A stretch of 40,221 nucleotides of DNA, taken from positions 1-40,221 of the forward strand of contig QMZT01000005.1 in the NCBI GenBank assembly GCA_003663325.1, in the 5' to 3' direction. Every line of letters starts with the position of its first letter. Positions within the stretch are counted from its first letter, which is position 1. Below are positions 18,080 through 26,677 of this stretch, in pieces. A program made the position numbers and the translations under genes. This stretch comes from Candidatus Aenigmatarchaeota archaeon (lineage in GTDB: Archaea > Aenigmatarchaeota > Aenigmatarchaeia > QMZP01 > QMZT01). A model generated the notes under the pieces. The model was not told where the DNA came from. It searched no databases and worked only from the letters and a program-made list of their open reading frames with translations.

Positions 18080-18124
18080 TAATATTACCAAAAGCTTTAT
18101 AAATACTTGGTAATATTATTACCA
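18080..18124 (+). promoter_or_regulatory. TATA box with adjacent palindromic operator ahead of the AAA_14 ATPase
   Basis: CTTTATAAATA (18094-18104) is a clear TATA box. Immediately after it comes TTGGTAAT-ATT-ATTACCAA (18106-18124), a perfect 8-3-8 inverted repeat ending 2 bp before the ATG at 18127. A further half site ATATTACCAA sits upstream at 18081-18090. A protein bound at the palindrome would cover the transcription start, so repression is the natural reading. The ATPase downstream has a helix-turn-helix-like segment and could be autoregulatory; this is inference. Confidence 0.6.
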
Positions 18125-18126
18125 AT

Positions 18127-19308
18127 ATGGAAATATTGAATATCCTTAATCCCTGGTGGGAAAAGGATGGATGGGAAAGGGAAGATAAGCATTTGAGGGA
18201 GCTTAGTCTTATGAAGGTTCGATGGATCCCAAAATGGCTAAATAAGCTGTCCTTTAAACCCTTCTCCCTCAATTTTTTAGTTGGACCCAGACAGATAGGA
18301 AAAACAACAGGTATGAAACTTTTGATTAAACAACTTACAACAAGGGTAAATAAATACGCAGTTTTCTATTTGGATATTGAGATTTTAAGGGATTTGGAAG
18401 AACTAAGAGAGGTTATTCTTTTCTACCAAAAAATAAAAAAGGAAAACAGAATAAAACATGCCTATATTTTTCTTGACGAAGTCACATCCTTGAAAGAGTG
18501 GTGGAGGATCATTAAAGGTTTTATAGATTCTGGTGTTTTAAACAGAGACGTCATAACAGTTTCTGGTTCCTCAACCTTGAACATCCTCAAACAGAGAGAA
18601 GCGTTTCCTGGGAGAAGGGGTTTTGGAAAAGATATCGAAGCGTTACCATTATCTTTTCCAGAATTTTTAGAAATAAAAGGTGTGGATATTTCTAAGAAGT
18701 CTACTTTCAAGCATAAGATTCATAATTTGTTTTCAGAGTATTTGGAGGTTGGCGGGTATCCTAAAAGTATTAACAAAATTAATTTTTTTCCAGATCTTAT
18801 AAGAAGTATAGAAAGTGAAATAGAAAAAACTGGAAAAAGCCCAGAAACCTTAAAACAAATTATATCCATGCTTTATGATATGGTTCCAAGTGCAATGTCA
18901 TACAATACGATAGGAAGCAAGATAGGAATTTCTCATAAAACCGTAGAAAGCTATATTGAAGATTTACAAAACCTCTTTGCTTTAAAAATAGTTTATCACA
19001 AAGATAAAAGGGTCAACTTTAGGAAGGAAAAGAAAATATTGATCAGGGACCCATATTTAGCAAGGTCATTGGCCATCTGGTGCAATCGTGAATTAAGAAA
19101 AGATTTCCTCTTCGAATCTATTGTTCAAGAGCACCTCTATCGGAAGTTTGGAGAAATTTATTACTTCCGAAATTCATACGAAATAGACTGCATCGCTGGG
19201 GATATGAAGGTGGAGGTAAAAGCTGGTAAACCGCACAGGAAATATCCAAAAAATGTTTTAGTATTAGAAGAAAAGGAAATCCCAGAGTTTTTAATAAGCC
19301 TTAAATAA
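18127..19308 (+). CDS. AAA_14/DUF4143-type archaeal ATPase
   Basis: The 393-residue protein has Walker A GPRQIGKTT (about residues 54-62), Walker B AYIFLDEVTSLKEWW, and the sensor-like VSGSSTLN. A winged-helix-like segment (YNTIGSKIGISHKTVESYIEDLQNL) leads to a C-terminal DUF4143 domain with a PD-(D/E)xK-like pattern: YEIDCIAGDMKVEVKAG. Proteins of this group (COG1373/ExeA-like) occur in many scattered copies in archaeal genomes; their function is unknown. The gene stands alone behind a TATA box and a palindrome. Codon use (AAA, GAA, ATT, TCT, TTT) differs from the ATA/AGC/AGG-rich neighbours, which suggests transfer. A second member lies at 26678-27880 and a decayed one at 39703. Confidence 0.85.
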   Translation: MEILNILNPWWEKDGWEREDKHLRELSLMKVRWIPKWLNKLSFKPFSLNFLVGPRQIGKTTGMKLLIKQLTTRVNKYAVFYLDIEILRDLEELREVILFYQKIKKENRIKHAYIFLDEVTSLKEWWRIIKGFIDSGVLNRDVITVSGSSTLNILKQREAFPGRRGFGKDIEALPLSFPEFLEIKGVDISKKSTFKHKIHNLFSEYLEVGGYPKSINKINFFPDLIRSIESEIEKTGKSPETLKQIISMLYDMVPSAMSYNTIGSKIGISHKTVESYIEDLQNLFALKIVYHKDKRVNFRKEKKILIRDPYLARSLAIWCNRELRKDFLFESIVQEHLYRKFGEIYYFRNSYEIDCIAGDMKVEVKAGKPHRKYPKNVLVLEEKEIPEFLISLK

Positions 19309-19369
19309 TCCTTCTTAAAGCTAGCTGAGATAATTAAACTTTTATTCCTAAAGAAGGACATTATTAAAT

Positions 19370-22300
19370 ATGAGGATTTTGGTTTTCATTTTGGCAATAT
19401 TAATTGTGTTGCCCACACCTTTGTTTGCCATGCAAATAAATCCACGGGTTCACGGTGATATTATAAAAATACTTCCATTTAAAGATTTCTATATAATTGC
19501 AAGCAGCAATGGTATTTTCGTTTTTAATAAAAACGGCAAGCTAATAAATTTTGTCGATATAAAGGATGTCTCGGATATAGGGATAAGCGATAGCATGCTT
19601 ATTGTAACAACCCATACCCAGCTAGTTCCAAACGTTCTCGCGTACAGCCTTTATGATCTAAACAAGCTATGGGAATTTGAGCCGAAGATGGAGGTTTTTG
19701 ATGAGTATCTGGTATGGGATGAGAAAGAGACAAGAAGCTGGTGTGTAAAGATATTCGGCAAAGATATTGGTATATGTTCTGGGCATACCTTTTATCTAAT
19801 GGATAAAAATGGGCACGTAGTGCGTAGCTTTAGAGCAGAGAATGATGTATGGGATGCTGAGAAGCTTGGTGATGAGTATTACCTTGCAACACAGGATGGC
19901 GATGTGTATATTTTGGATAGCAATCTAAAATTTAAATCAAAGATAAATGTTGTCAAGGAGTTCAAGCTTATTGATCCTGTGACAAATACAACGAGAGCTA
20001 GATTCAAAAGATCTACGTGGCAAACCCTTAGCTATAATGATGGTATAGCGGCTGCTTGTGAAGATGGACGTGTGGTGTTTTTGGAGAATAGCAGGGTTAA
20101 ATGGGACAGCGTGGTTGAGGAACAGAGCAAGAGCTTGCTTTATATGTACTATCAGGAGATAGACAGAGAGACGGGGTTTGGGGATAGAAATTTCAGGAAT
20201 GTAAAGATAATAAAGGCTGAAGATGGCATCGTGGTGTATACAAAAAACAAGATAGCATTGCTAAGGGATGGTGATATAGTATGGGAAAGAGATGTTAATC
20301 TTGAGCTTGCTAAAAACCTTTGCATTCATAATAACTTACTCTATGTACCTCAAAAACCAAAAAAGAGTGAAAGTATAGCGATCTATTGGGTACAGAATGG
20401 GAGCAAAAAGGGAACCATATTTATAGAGAATCCCGTGCAGGAGATTGAAAGCTATTATCTTTTCTGCGGGAAAGATGGGATTATTTTAGCCTCAGATAAT
20501 GAGATAAAATATCTTAGCTATAGGGAGGATGTTAAATGGTATTTCCCGAGGGCAAGGGAGTATGATGAGATTATAGACGGAGATATGATATTTCTTGTAC
20601 CAAAGATGAGAAGGAGCGAGGAGCCCCTTGATCCGTGGATAGCATATTTCATTATAGCCATGGATAAAGATGGGAACATAGTATGGGAATATACCCTGCC
20701 CTATGAGAAGAGGAAGAAAGGTGGTATAGCGGATATAGAGGTTTCGAAAAATTTTATAGCCCTGGCATATATAAGGAGTTCAGAAAAAGGCTACGATGAA
20801 CTCATAGTTTTAAACAGAACGAACGGTAGGGTTATTTATGAAGGCAATGTAACGAAAAGGGTTTATGCTGGCATACTTGATAAGTACCTTCTTAATAAAA
20901 CCCTTATGAGAATAGTAAGGAGCTTTGATTTTAGCGTGCTTGATAACATCCTATCAGAAATAAAGGAAGGAAGGATAGAGGATGCGATAAATATGTATGG
21001 AGAAGAGGAGGTAATGAGATGGATGAGCATGCTGGAAAAGCTTCCTTTAGATATAGAACTGCTTGAGAAGCTTAGAGGTATTGATTTTAAACGCATACAC
21101 GAGTATATGCTAAGAAAGAATATAAGGGATATAAGCGTGGGTGATATGAATGCCGATGGTGTTGCAGATATAATAGTCTCTGCCCGAGATTTCATGCTGG
21201 TTCTGGATGGAAGGAATTTAAAGGAAATAATGTTTAAAGACCCTAGGCGATGGAGATATAACGATATTGAGATAAACAGACCATTTGCGAGGAACTTTAC
21301 GGCAAACTGGTACGAAGAGGATGATACAATTGTTGTTCCTATAAATGATTTTAACAATGACAGCAAGCCAGAGCTTTTTGTTTATAAGCATGATAGATAC
21401 GGCCTGGTTGAGAGCTTTGGCAGGGATTACAGAAAGGTTTGGATGGAGAAGGGAATAGAGAATATAATTAGCGAAAGGACAAGGGTGGTGGAGGATATGG
21501 ATGGTGATGGCATGCAAGAGTTCATGATCTCCAGATGGAGGAAAAATCAGCCTGATATAATAGAAATAATAAGCATAAAAAGTAGAAGGAGGCTTGCAAG
21601 TATTGAAGGAAGCAAAGTACATATAAAATTTAACGCAGGGGATGTGGACGGGGATGGTAAGAATGAAAGCTTAGCGTTTTTTGATATGGAAGGAGGGATG
21701 GTAAAGATATTTAGTCCCACAAAAGTGATATGGGAGTACAAATACGTAGATGATTTCTGGGATGTGTGGAGAAGCTACGGGTACCTTTTCCCTATAGAGG
21801 TTGTAAGAGATGTGAATGGTGATGGGGTCAGGGATGTTGCAATTGGGTTGGTAAGGAGATGGGATAGTGGTGCTAAGATAATCTTTTTCGATGCAAAACA
21901 GAAAAACGTGATAAAAGAGGTGGAGATAGAAAAAAGCAAGAGATATGATGACGGGGATTGGACCTATGTAAATGAGATAGTAGCAAATGGTAATCTATTA
22001 GCTATAGCACTACCTGCGATTAACGGGAAATCTGGCAAGGTGATCATATATGATATGGAAAATGACAAGATAGTTGGCATAGTTCATGAAAGTGTTAGAA
22101 GGATTTTGAGACTTGGGAGCGGGTTTTTATTCATGAGGAATGATGGTGGGCTTGTACCGTTTGATGTGCCTGAGCCCATTGAGGTAAGTATTAAGACAGA
22201 GGGTAATAAAGCTCACATAGAATGGGATAGAGAGGGATATGCAAAGGTTTATGTTGATGGCGCGCTTGCTGGCAGGAGAAGGGGCAGAGGGATGGATATT

Positions 22301-22477
22301 GTATTGGATAATGGGGAGCATGAGATAACAGTAAGTGTACTTAGCAAGGGGTATGAAAACTTTGCAACAACCAAAGCTAAGATATTTGTTCCATCAAGCC
22401 TATCAACACTTAATATAGTGCTTGTACTAATCATAGCTACTCTGGTGGTGGTAAAGGTATGGGCAATGAAGAGATAG
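19370..22477 (+). CDS. Exported beta-propeller/FG-GAP-like protein with C-terminal membrane anchor
   Basis: The 1,035-residue protein starts with a signal peptide (MRILVFILAILIVLPTPLFA). Residues ~25-540 have propeller-like blades typical of PQQ/WD-type proteins (repeated DG-x-V/I-x-V/I-x-D/N patterns such as TQDGDVYILDSN). Residues ~590-820 contain five Ca-binding-loop-like repeats: DMNADGVAD, DFNNDSKPE, DMDGDGMQE, DVDGDGKNE and DVNGDGVRD, as in FG-GAP/integrin-type domains. A PEGA-like beta domain (KVYVDGALAGRRRG) precedes one C-terminal membrane helix (LNIVLVLIIATLVVVKVW). Its last 19 bp overlap the ABC ATPase gene, so the three genes to 24340 form one operon. It is probably the outer-face partner or sensor of that exporter; this is inferred. 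Confidence 0.8.
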   Translation: MRILVFILAILIVLPTPLFAMQINPRVHGDIIKILPFKDFYIIASSNGIFVFNKNGKLINFVDIKDVSDIGISDSMLIVTTHTQLVPNVLAYSLYDLNKLWEFEPKMEVFDEYLVWDEKETRSWCVKIFGKDIGICSGHTFYLMDKNGHVVRSFRAENDVWDAEKLGDEYYLATQDGDVYILDSNLKFKSKINVVKEFKLIDPVTNTTRARFKRSTWQTLSYNDGIAAACEDGRVVFLENSRVKWDSVVEEQSKSLLYMYYQEIDRETGFGDRNFRNVKIIKAEDGIVVYTKNKIALLRDGDIVWERDVNLELAKNLCIHNNLLYVPQKPKKSESIAIYWVQNGSKKGTIFIENPVQEIESYYLFCGKDGIILASDNEIKYLSYREDVKWYFPRAREYDEIIDGDMIFLVPKMRRSEEPLDPWIAYFIIAMDKDGNIVWEYTLPYEKRKKGGIADIEVSKNFIALAYIRSSEKGYDELIVLNRTNGRVIYEGNVTKRVYAGILDKYLLNKTLMRIVRSFDFSVLDNILSEIKEGRIEDAINMYGEEEVMRWMSMLEKLPLDIELLEKLRGIDFKRIHEYMLRKNIRDISVGDMNADGVADIIVSARDFMLVLDGRNLKEIMFKDPRRWRYNDIEINRPFARNFTANWYEEDDTIVVPINDFNNDSKPELFVYKHDRYGLVESFGRDYRKVWMEKGIENIISERTRVVEDMDGDGMQEFMISRWRKNQPDIIEIISIKSRRRLASIEGSKVHIKFNAGDVDGDGKNESLAFFDMEGGMVKIFSPTKVIWEYKYVDDFWDVWRSYGYLFPIEVVRDVNGDGVRDVAIGLVRRWDSGAKIIFFDAKQKNVIKEVEIEKSKRYDDGDWTYVNEIVANGNLLAIALPAINGKSGKVIIYDMENDKIVGIVHESVRRILRLGSGFLFMRNDGGLVPFDVPEPIEVSIKTEGNKAHIEWDREGYAKVYVDGALAGRRRGRGMDIVLDNGEHEITVSVLSKGYENFATTKAKIFVPSSLSTLNIVLVLIIATLVVVKVWAMKR

Positions 22478-23400
22478 CAATAAAAACGGAAGGGTTGAGA
22501 AAGGTTTTTGGTAGATTCAGGAAAAGGATAGTAGCTGTTAAAGAGCTGAATATGGAGATAGAGAGGTCAACAATCCACGGATTTATTGGTCCTAATGGAG
22601 CTGGAAAAACAACAACAATAAAGATGCTTGTTGGTGCTATAAGGCCAACGAAAGGCAAAGCCTTTATATTTGATGAGCCCGTTGGAAGTGTAAAGGCAAA
22701 ACGTTATATAGGCTACTCCCCAGAGCATCCAAACTTTTACCCAATGAGTGCCATAGACTTCCTTATCTACATGGGTAGGATTTCGGGTATGAAAAGAGAA
22801 GAGGCGAGAAAAAGAGCAAAAGAGCTCATGGAATGGATAGGGCTGGAGGGCTTTGAGAATAAAAATGCACAGCGTTTTAGTGCCGGTATGAAACAGAAAC
22901 TTAGCATAGTGCAGGCATTGATCCATGACCCAGATATACTAATCCTGGATGAGCCTACAGCAAACCTTGACCCCATAGGCAGGTTTGAGGTTATAGGAAA
23001 GATAGGGGAGCTTGCGAGAAAGGAAAGGAAGACGGTATTCATAAGTAGTCATATACTTTATGAGCTGGAGAAGATAGTAGACCACGTTACTATAATAAAG
23101 CGTGGCAATGTCTTGCTTCAGAGTAGTATCGCATCCCTCAGGAAAAGATTTTCGGAGAATCATTTTATAATAGATACCTCCTCAAACAAGCAATTTATAA
23201 AAAGGCTGGAAGGTATTGGTAACGTAAAGAAGGTATGGATAAACCATGAAGGTAAAATAGAGGTTAATGTCTCCAACGGGGAAAGATTTAAGAAAGAGCT
23301 GATCGATTTAGTAAAAAATAGCAACATTATTATGAATGAATTCTCGCCTTACAAAATGTCACTAGAAAACATATTTATAAAGCTCGTGGAGAGTGAGTAG
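22459..23400 (+). CDS. ABC transporter ATP-binding protein (ABC-2 export type)
   Basis: The 313-residue ATPase carries Walker A GPNGAGKTT, the ABC signature FSAGMKQKLSI, Walker B DILILDEPTANLDP and the H-loop SSHIL. The layout, with a ~80-residue C-terminal extension after the nucleotide-binding domain, is that of CcmA/NatA-type exporters. The start overlaps the propeller gene by 19 bp and the stop is 1 bp ahead of the permease ATG. Partner and context indicate an exporter acting at the cytoplasmic membrane. The substrate cannot be told; the fixed linkage to a large outer-face propeller hints at surface polymers, lipids or proteins. Confidence 0.92.
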   Translation: MGNEEIAIKTEGLRKVFGRFRKRIVAVKELNMEIERSTIHGFIGPNGAGKTTTIKMLVGAIRPTKGKAFIFDEPVGSVKAKRYIGYSPEHPNFYPMSAIDFLIYMGRISGMKREEARKRAKELMEWIGLEGFENKNAQRFSAGMKQKLSIVQALIHDPDILILDEPTANLDPIGRFEVIGKIGELARKERKTVFISSHILYELEKIVDHVTIIKRGNVLLQSSIASLRKRFSENHFIIDTSSNKQFIKRLEGIGNVKKVWINHEGKIEVNVSNGERFKKELIDLVKNSNIIMNEFSPYKMSLENIFIKLVESE

Positions 23401-23401
23401 T

Positions 23402-24340
23402 ATGTCTGGTATTTATGTTGTATTTGAGAAGGCTCTGAAGGACAATTTAAAAATAAAGTATCTTGCAATATACATTGCCATAGCATTATTGCCATTTCTT
23501 ATGTTTGCAAATCTTTCTGAAGAAGCCAAGCTTTTCTCCACTCTGAATGTTGAGTTAAGAGCAGAGTATATTGCAGGCTTTTATACAATTTTCTCATTTT
23601 TTTGGTTAGCAGGCATTGCTTTAGCTGTGCTTGCTGTCTTTATTTGCTCAGGATTTGTTGCAGATGAGCTTGCCAATAGGACACTTTTGCTCATGTCAAG
23701 TAAGCCTATAAAGCGCACGCATTTCATACTGGCTAAATTTGCAGCCTTTTTCATAACAGCCTTGCTTTTTGCATTTCTCTCGTTCTTCTTTTCCATATAC
23801 CTTTGGGCCTCGCTCTTTAATTTAGATATTTTTTCATTCTCAAAATTCCTACCATTTATATTACCATTACTCTTCTACTCCGTCTTTGTTATACTCGTTT
23901 TTGGCTCCCTTGCCACCGCGCTATCTACAATATTCTCCACCAGAATGAAAGCCTTACTACCATTGATTGCAATAATCATGCTTGCATTCTTTGCATTCAT
24001 CCCAATAAGAAGCGCTGCTCAATCGCTTGGAGTCTATAATAAGTACTACCTGGATATGCTGGATTTGGGCTACGATCTGGGCAATATTTACATAAACATG
24101 CTAGATAGCTATGGAATAAAGCTCATACCACCAATGCAATCTGTAATGGGCACATTTACAGGCGTATATAAGATTCCAAGGCATGGTCTAAGGATTGATT
24201 ACGATCATGGCATAATATTGAGAGAGCTGGAAAAAACAAGGTATCACAGCCTTAAGCATTCAATGGTCAAATGGCTTATAGCTCCAGCAATCCTGCTCTT
24301 GATTGGCATATTTTTATTCAATAGGAAGGATGTACATTAA
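23402..24340 (+). CDS. ABC-2 type permease
   Basis: The start is ATG 23402, just after the ATPase stop, with GAGTGAG as a possible ribosome site; a GTG 9 bp upstream would overlap the ATPase. The 312-residue protein has about six membrane helices: around residues 20-38, 60-85, 105-135, 150-175, 180-200 and a last one before the C-terminus (WLIAPAILLLIGIFLF). A large outer loop lies between helices 5 and 6 (residues ~205-285). The loop motif DELANRTLLLMSSKPIKRTHFILAKF is typical of ABC-2 permeases (shown in parts: DELANRT, MSSKPI). It is the last gene of the propeller-ABC operon. Confidence 0.88.
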   Translation: MSGIYVVFEKALKDNLKIKYLAIYIAIALLPFLMFANLSEEAKLFSTLNVELRAEYIAGFYTIFSFFWLAGIALAVLAVFICSGFVADELANRTLLLMSSKPIKRTHFILAKFAAFFITALLFAFLSFFFSIYLWASLFNLDIFSFSKFLPFILPLLFYSVFVILVFGSLATALSTIFSTRMKALLPLIAIIMLAFFAFIPIRSAAQSLGVYNKYYLDMLDLGYDLGNIYINMLDSYGIKLIPPMQSVMGTFTGVYKIPRHGLRIDYDHGIILRELEKTRYHSLKHSMVKWLIAPAILLLIGIFLFNRKDVH

Positions 24341-24380
24341 TCCTTAAAAACCAATTTAAATCATTCATCTTATTTTAAAT

Positions 24381-24671
24381 ATGCTTAGAGTTCATAAAGA
24401 GATTATTAACGAGTTTAGAAGGCTTAAGGATGCAAAGATAGTGATATTTGGGTCCGTGGCCAGGGGTAATTACGGGCTTGATTCTGACATAGATATAGCT
24501 ATAATAAGTAATAATGATGTTAGGGAGAGAGCAAGAAAAATCGCTGATAGTATATTTGCCAAGTATGGTAAACTAGTTTCACTTAAATTTCTAAATGAAG
24601 AAGAATTTAAAAAAGGTAAAAGTCCTTTAGTGAAAGAAATAAGGAGAGGAATTATATGGAAGACGAGATGA
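24381..24671 (+). CDS. Minimal nucleotidyltransferase (MNT) of an MNT-HEPN pair
   Basis: The 96-residue protein has the MNT active-site motif GSVARGNYGLDSDIDIAII (GS-x-AR-G... D-x-D, about residues 25-43). The third carboxylate of longer nucleotidyltransferases is not obvious; the equivalent strand reads VSLKFLNEEEF. In known MntA-HepT pairs the MNT partner adds AMP to the HEPN toxin and neutralises it. The gene overlaps the HEPN gene by 16 bp and is preceded by AATTTAAATCATT, a TATA-like element. The pair is best read as a toxin-antitoxin or defence module, with the function inferred from family and arrangement. Confidence 0.85.
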   Translation: MLRVHKEIINEFRRLKDAKIVIFGSVARGNYGLDSDIDIAIISNNDVRERARKIADSIFAKYGKLVSLKFLNEEEFKKGKSPLVKEIRRGIIWKTR

Positions 24672-25054
24672 AAGAGCTAATAAAGGAGGAGTTAAAGACA
24701 GCAAAGAGGAGGTTGGATGCAGCCAAGCTTTTATTTAGAAATAATATGCTTGAGGATGCGATAAGCAGGGTTTATTACGCCGTATTTTATGCTGCAAAAG
24801 CTATGCTTAACTCTGCTGGCTATGATGCAAAGACACATAAAGGGCTTATTTCGGAGTTTGGGCTAAGGTTTGTTAAAGAAGGTATTGTACCAAAAAGGTA
24901 CGGAGGTGTATTAAGACGTATTTTTGAGGCTAGAGAAAGTAGCGATTATGAAATTTATGCCATTTTCGAGAACACAGAGGTTAAAGAACTTTTAAAGCAG
25001 GCAGAAGATTTTATAAATATGGCGGAAAAGTTTGTTAGGGAAAGAATTTCATAA
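24656..25054 (+). CDS. HEPN domain protein (putative toxin partner of MNT)
   Basis: The 132-residue helical protein matches the COG1895-type HEPN family: RRLDAAKLLFRNNMLEDAIS, RVYYAVFYAAKAMLNSAG, THKGLISEFGLRFV and FEARESSDYEIYA. The start at 24656 has GGAGAGGA just upstream; ATG 24668 would overlap the MNT stop as ATGA. HEPN toxins of the DUF86 type use an R-x4-6-H RNase motif. Here the only His is in THKG with no Arg at the needed distance, so catalysis may differ or be lost. It ends 4 bp from the convergent winged-helix gene. Confidence 0.85.
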   Translation: MEDEMKELIKEELKTAKRRLDAAKLLFRNNMLEDAISRVYYAVFYAAKAMLNSAGYDAKTHKGLISEFGLRFVKEGIVPKRYGGVLRRIFEARESSDYEIYAIFENTEVKELLKQAEDFINMAEKFVRERIS

Positions 25055-25058
25055 AACC

Positions 25059-26006
25059 TCATGAACTTTTTATCCTGTAACTTGCATGCCCACTTTTCCT
25101 TAAAATCCCTTCTTCTTGATACAGCATAGTAATATATTTCATAGCGTTGAACAGACTCCTTCTACTACCAAATATGCGTTCAGCAACATCTGTTGGTCTC
25201 GCCTCCCCTTCTTCTTTTAGATACTTTATTATTTGCTCTTTCCAATAATCTTTTGATTTTCTATTGATACGGGGCGATACACTGGCATATAACTCAACAC
25301 CTTTAGTAGCATAATCGCTAAATAACTCACTATCCTCTTTGAATCTTTCAAATAACCTTTTCATTTCCTTTAGCTCGTTACCCCCTTTAACGGCATCCCT
25401 TAGCTTTCTTGTAAATTCATCCGCAAACACCTTACCTTTAGGTGTTAACTTAACATATGAGCTTTTTCTATGTTGTTCATATTCTATGAGCCCTGCGTCT
25501 TTTAATGCCAACAAAGTGTATACAAGAGATGAGTGAAGATCTAGCTCTCTTTCAATCTCTGCCTTGGTTTTATCCCCCTCTAATAACATCTCTAGTGTCC
25601 TAAACCTATTGTAAGGCGCCCTGCTGTCACCAGATGAGTTTGCAGAGCCAAGTATGCAGAACAAGGACTCATCAATATCATTTGCTGTTTTTAATGAATA
25701 CGCAGCTACAGGTTGACCAAATATTTCCCCCCTTTCCGATAGCGCATAATATTTGTTTCTTTTGTAGACACCTCTAAACACAAAACCTCCAGGTAATAAT
25801 GAGGATTCGATATAACCATCAATCACACTGCAGCTTGGTTTCCATGGGGTTTTTAGCAATTTATAAAGCCTTTCCGCAAGCTCACCCCTTCTTTGCGGAT
25901 ACCACTCCATTACCATCATCAGTACCTGCTTTGGCTCAACATTTGAGATGCGAGAAAGAAGCGACTCTAAGAGCATTTCACTTCTTAAGTACCTTCTTTC
26001 TACCAT
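25059..26006 (-). CDS. Winged-helix domain protein, predicted transcription regulator
   Basis: The 315-residue protein has a clear winged helix at about residues 130-200 (RTLEMLLEGDKTKAEIEREL, then SSLVYTLLALKDAGLIEYEQ and a wing ending in SSYVKLTPKGKVFADEF). A second possible helix-turn-helix lies near the C-terminus (EGEARPTDVAERIFGSRRS, residues ~265-300). The N-terminal ~120 residues (YPQRRGELAERLYKLL, LPGGFVFRGVYKRNKYYALS) look like a third small DNA-binding or sensor fold. I do not recognise the family. A TATA-like AAATTTAAAG lies ~30 bp ahead of the ATG. It converges with the HEPN gene and lies downstream of the CYTH gene on the same strand. Confidence 0.6.
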   Translation of the reverse strand: MVERRYLRSEMLLESLLSRISNVEPKQVLMMVMEWYPQRRGELAERLYKLLKTPWKPSCSVIDGYIESSLLPGGFVFRGVYKRNKYYALSERGEIFGQPVAAYSLKTANDIDESLFCILGSANSSGDSRAPYNRFRTLEMLLEGDKTKAEIERELDLHSSLVYTLLALKDAGLIEYEQHRKSSYVKLTPKGKVFADEFTRKLRDAVKGGNELKEMKRLFERFKEDSELFSDYATKGVELYASVSPRINRKSKDYWKEQIIKYLKEEGEARPTDVAERIFGSRRSLFNAMKYITMLYQEEGILRKSGHASYRIKSS

Positions 26007-26047
26007 ATTACTACTTAACAGAAGGAAACTTTAAATTTTTTTCTCCG

Positions 26048-26623
26048 TTACTTGATTAATCCCTTCTTTTTCATTAGCAAATATGGATAGCCCCTCTTAT
26101 CTGTTTTTGAGATATCAATCCCTAAGGATTTGGCAAATTCAAAAAGCTTTTCTCTTGCACTCTTTATGCCTCCAAAATCCTTTATTGCCTCAATCTCTAT
26201 GAAATAACCAAGCTCTTTAACCCTGTCTAACGCTATTTCAAATTCATCATTATAGAGGTAAACCTCCCTCTCCTTCACCACGGTGACCAATTTCTTAAAA
26301 TTTAGAGCAGAAAATATCTTAGCCAGAGCTTCATGGCTTTTGACCTCAGTTTCAAACTCATCACAATGAGTAGTTACTTCAACATTTTCAGGGTAATAAT
26401 GTTTGTAATTCAAAATAACCTTATCACCCCTTCTTCTTATACTTAGCCATTCAAATGGGAATTTGGGCCGTATAAAATTTCTATGAGCTGGAGTAAAGTA
26501 TTCATCTATTTGCTTTGTTTTCTTTACAAACTTTGCAATCCTTTTTATTTTACTCCTTACCCTTGAGAAGGTATTTTCATTAAGTGGGATCTTGATCTCA
26601 ATCTCTATATTATTGGTTGCCAT
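26048..26623 (-). CDS. CYTH domain protein (CyaB/ThTPase-like)
   Basis: CYTH enzymes form a beta-tunnel that binds organic or inorganic triphosphates. The 191-residue product begins with the defining E-x-E-x-K motif (IEIEIKIPL, residues ~6-14). Further charged tunnel residues are spaced as in the family: WLSIRRRGDKVILNYKH, EFETEV, VKEREVYLYNDEFEIALDRV and YFIEIEAI. The closest overall layout is the archaeal/bacterial class IV adenylate cyclase-like (CyaB) group, but in archaea the usual inferred activity is triphosphatase. The substrate cannot be told from sequence. It lies 41 bp upstream of the winged-helix gene on the same strand and 54 bp downstream of the second AAA_14 gene. Confidence 0.85.
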   Translation of the reverse strand: MATNNIEIEIKIPLNENTFSRVRSKIKRIAKFVKKTKQIDEYFTPAHRNFIRPKFPFEWLSIRRRGDKVILNYKHYYPENVEVTTHCDEFETEVKSHEALAKIFSALNFKKLVTVVKEREVYLYNDEFEIALDRVKELGYFIEIEAIKDFGGIKSAREKLFEFAKSLGIDISKTDKRGYPYLLMKKKGLIK

Positions 26624-26677
26624 AATTAATTAAATGATTAAAGCAATAAAATCTTTACCTTTCCTGAAATTTAACTT

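Noticed and set aside
19310-19358. Inverted TCCTTCTT...AAGAAGGA around the gap before the propeller gene
   Set aside because: Arms of 8 bp separated by a ~30-nt AT-rich loop are weak, and neither arm sits at a promoter-relevant spacing.
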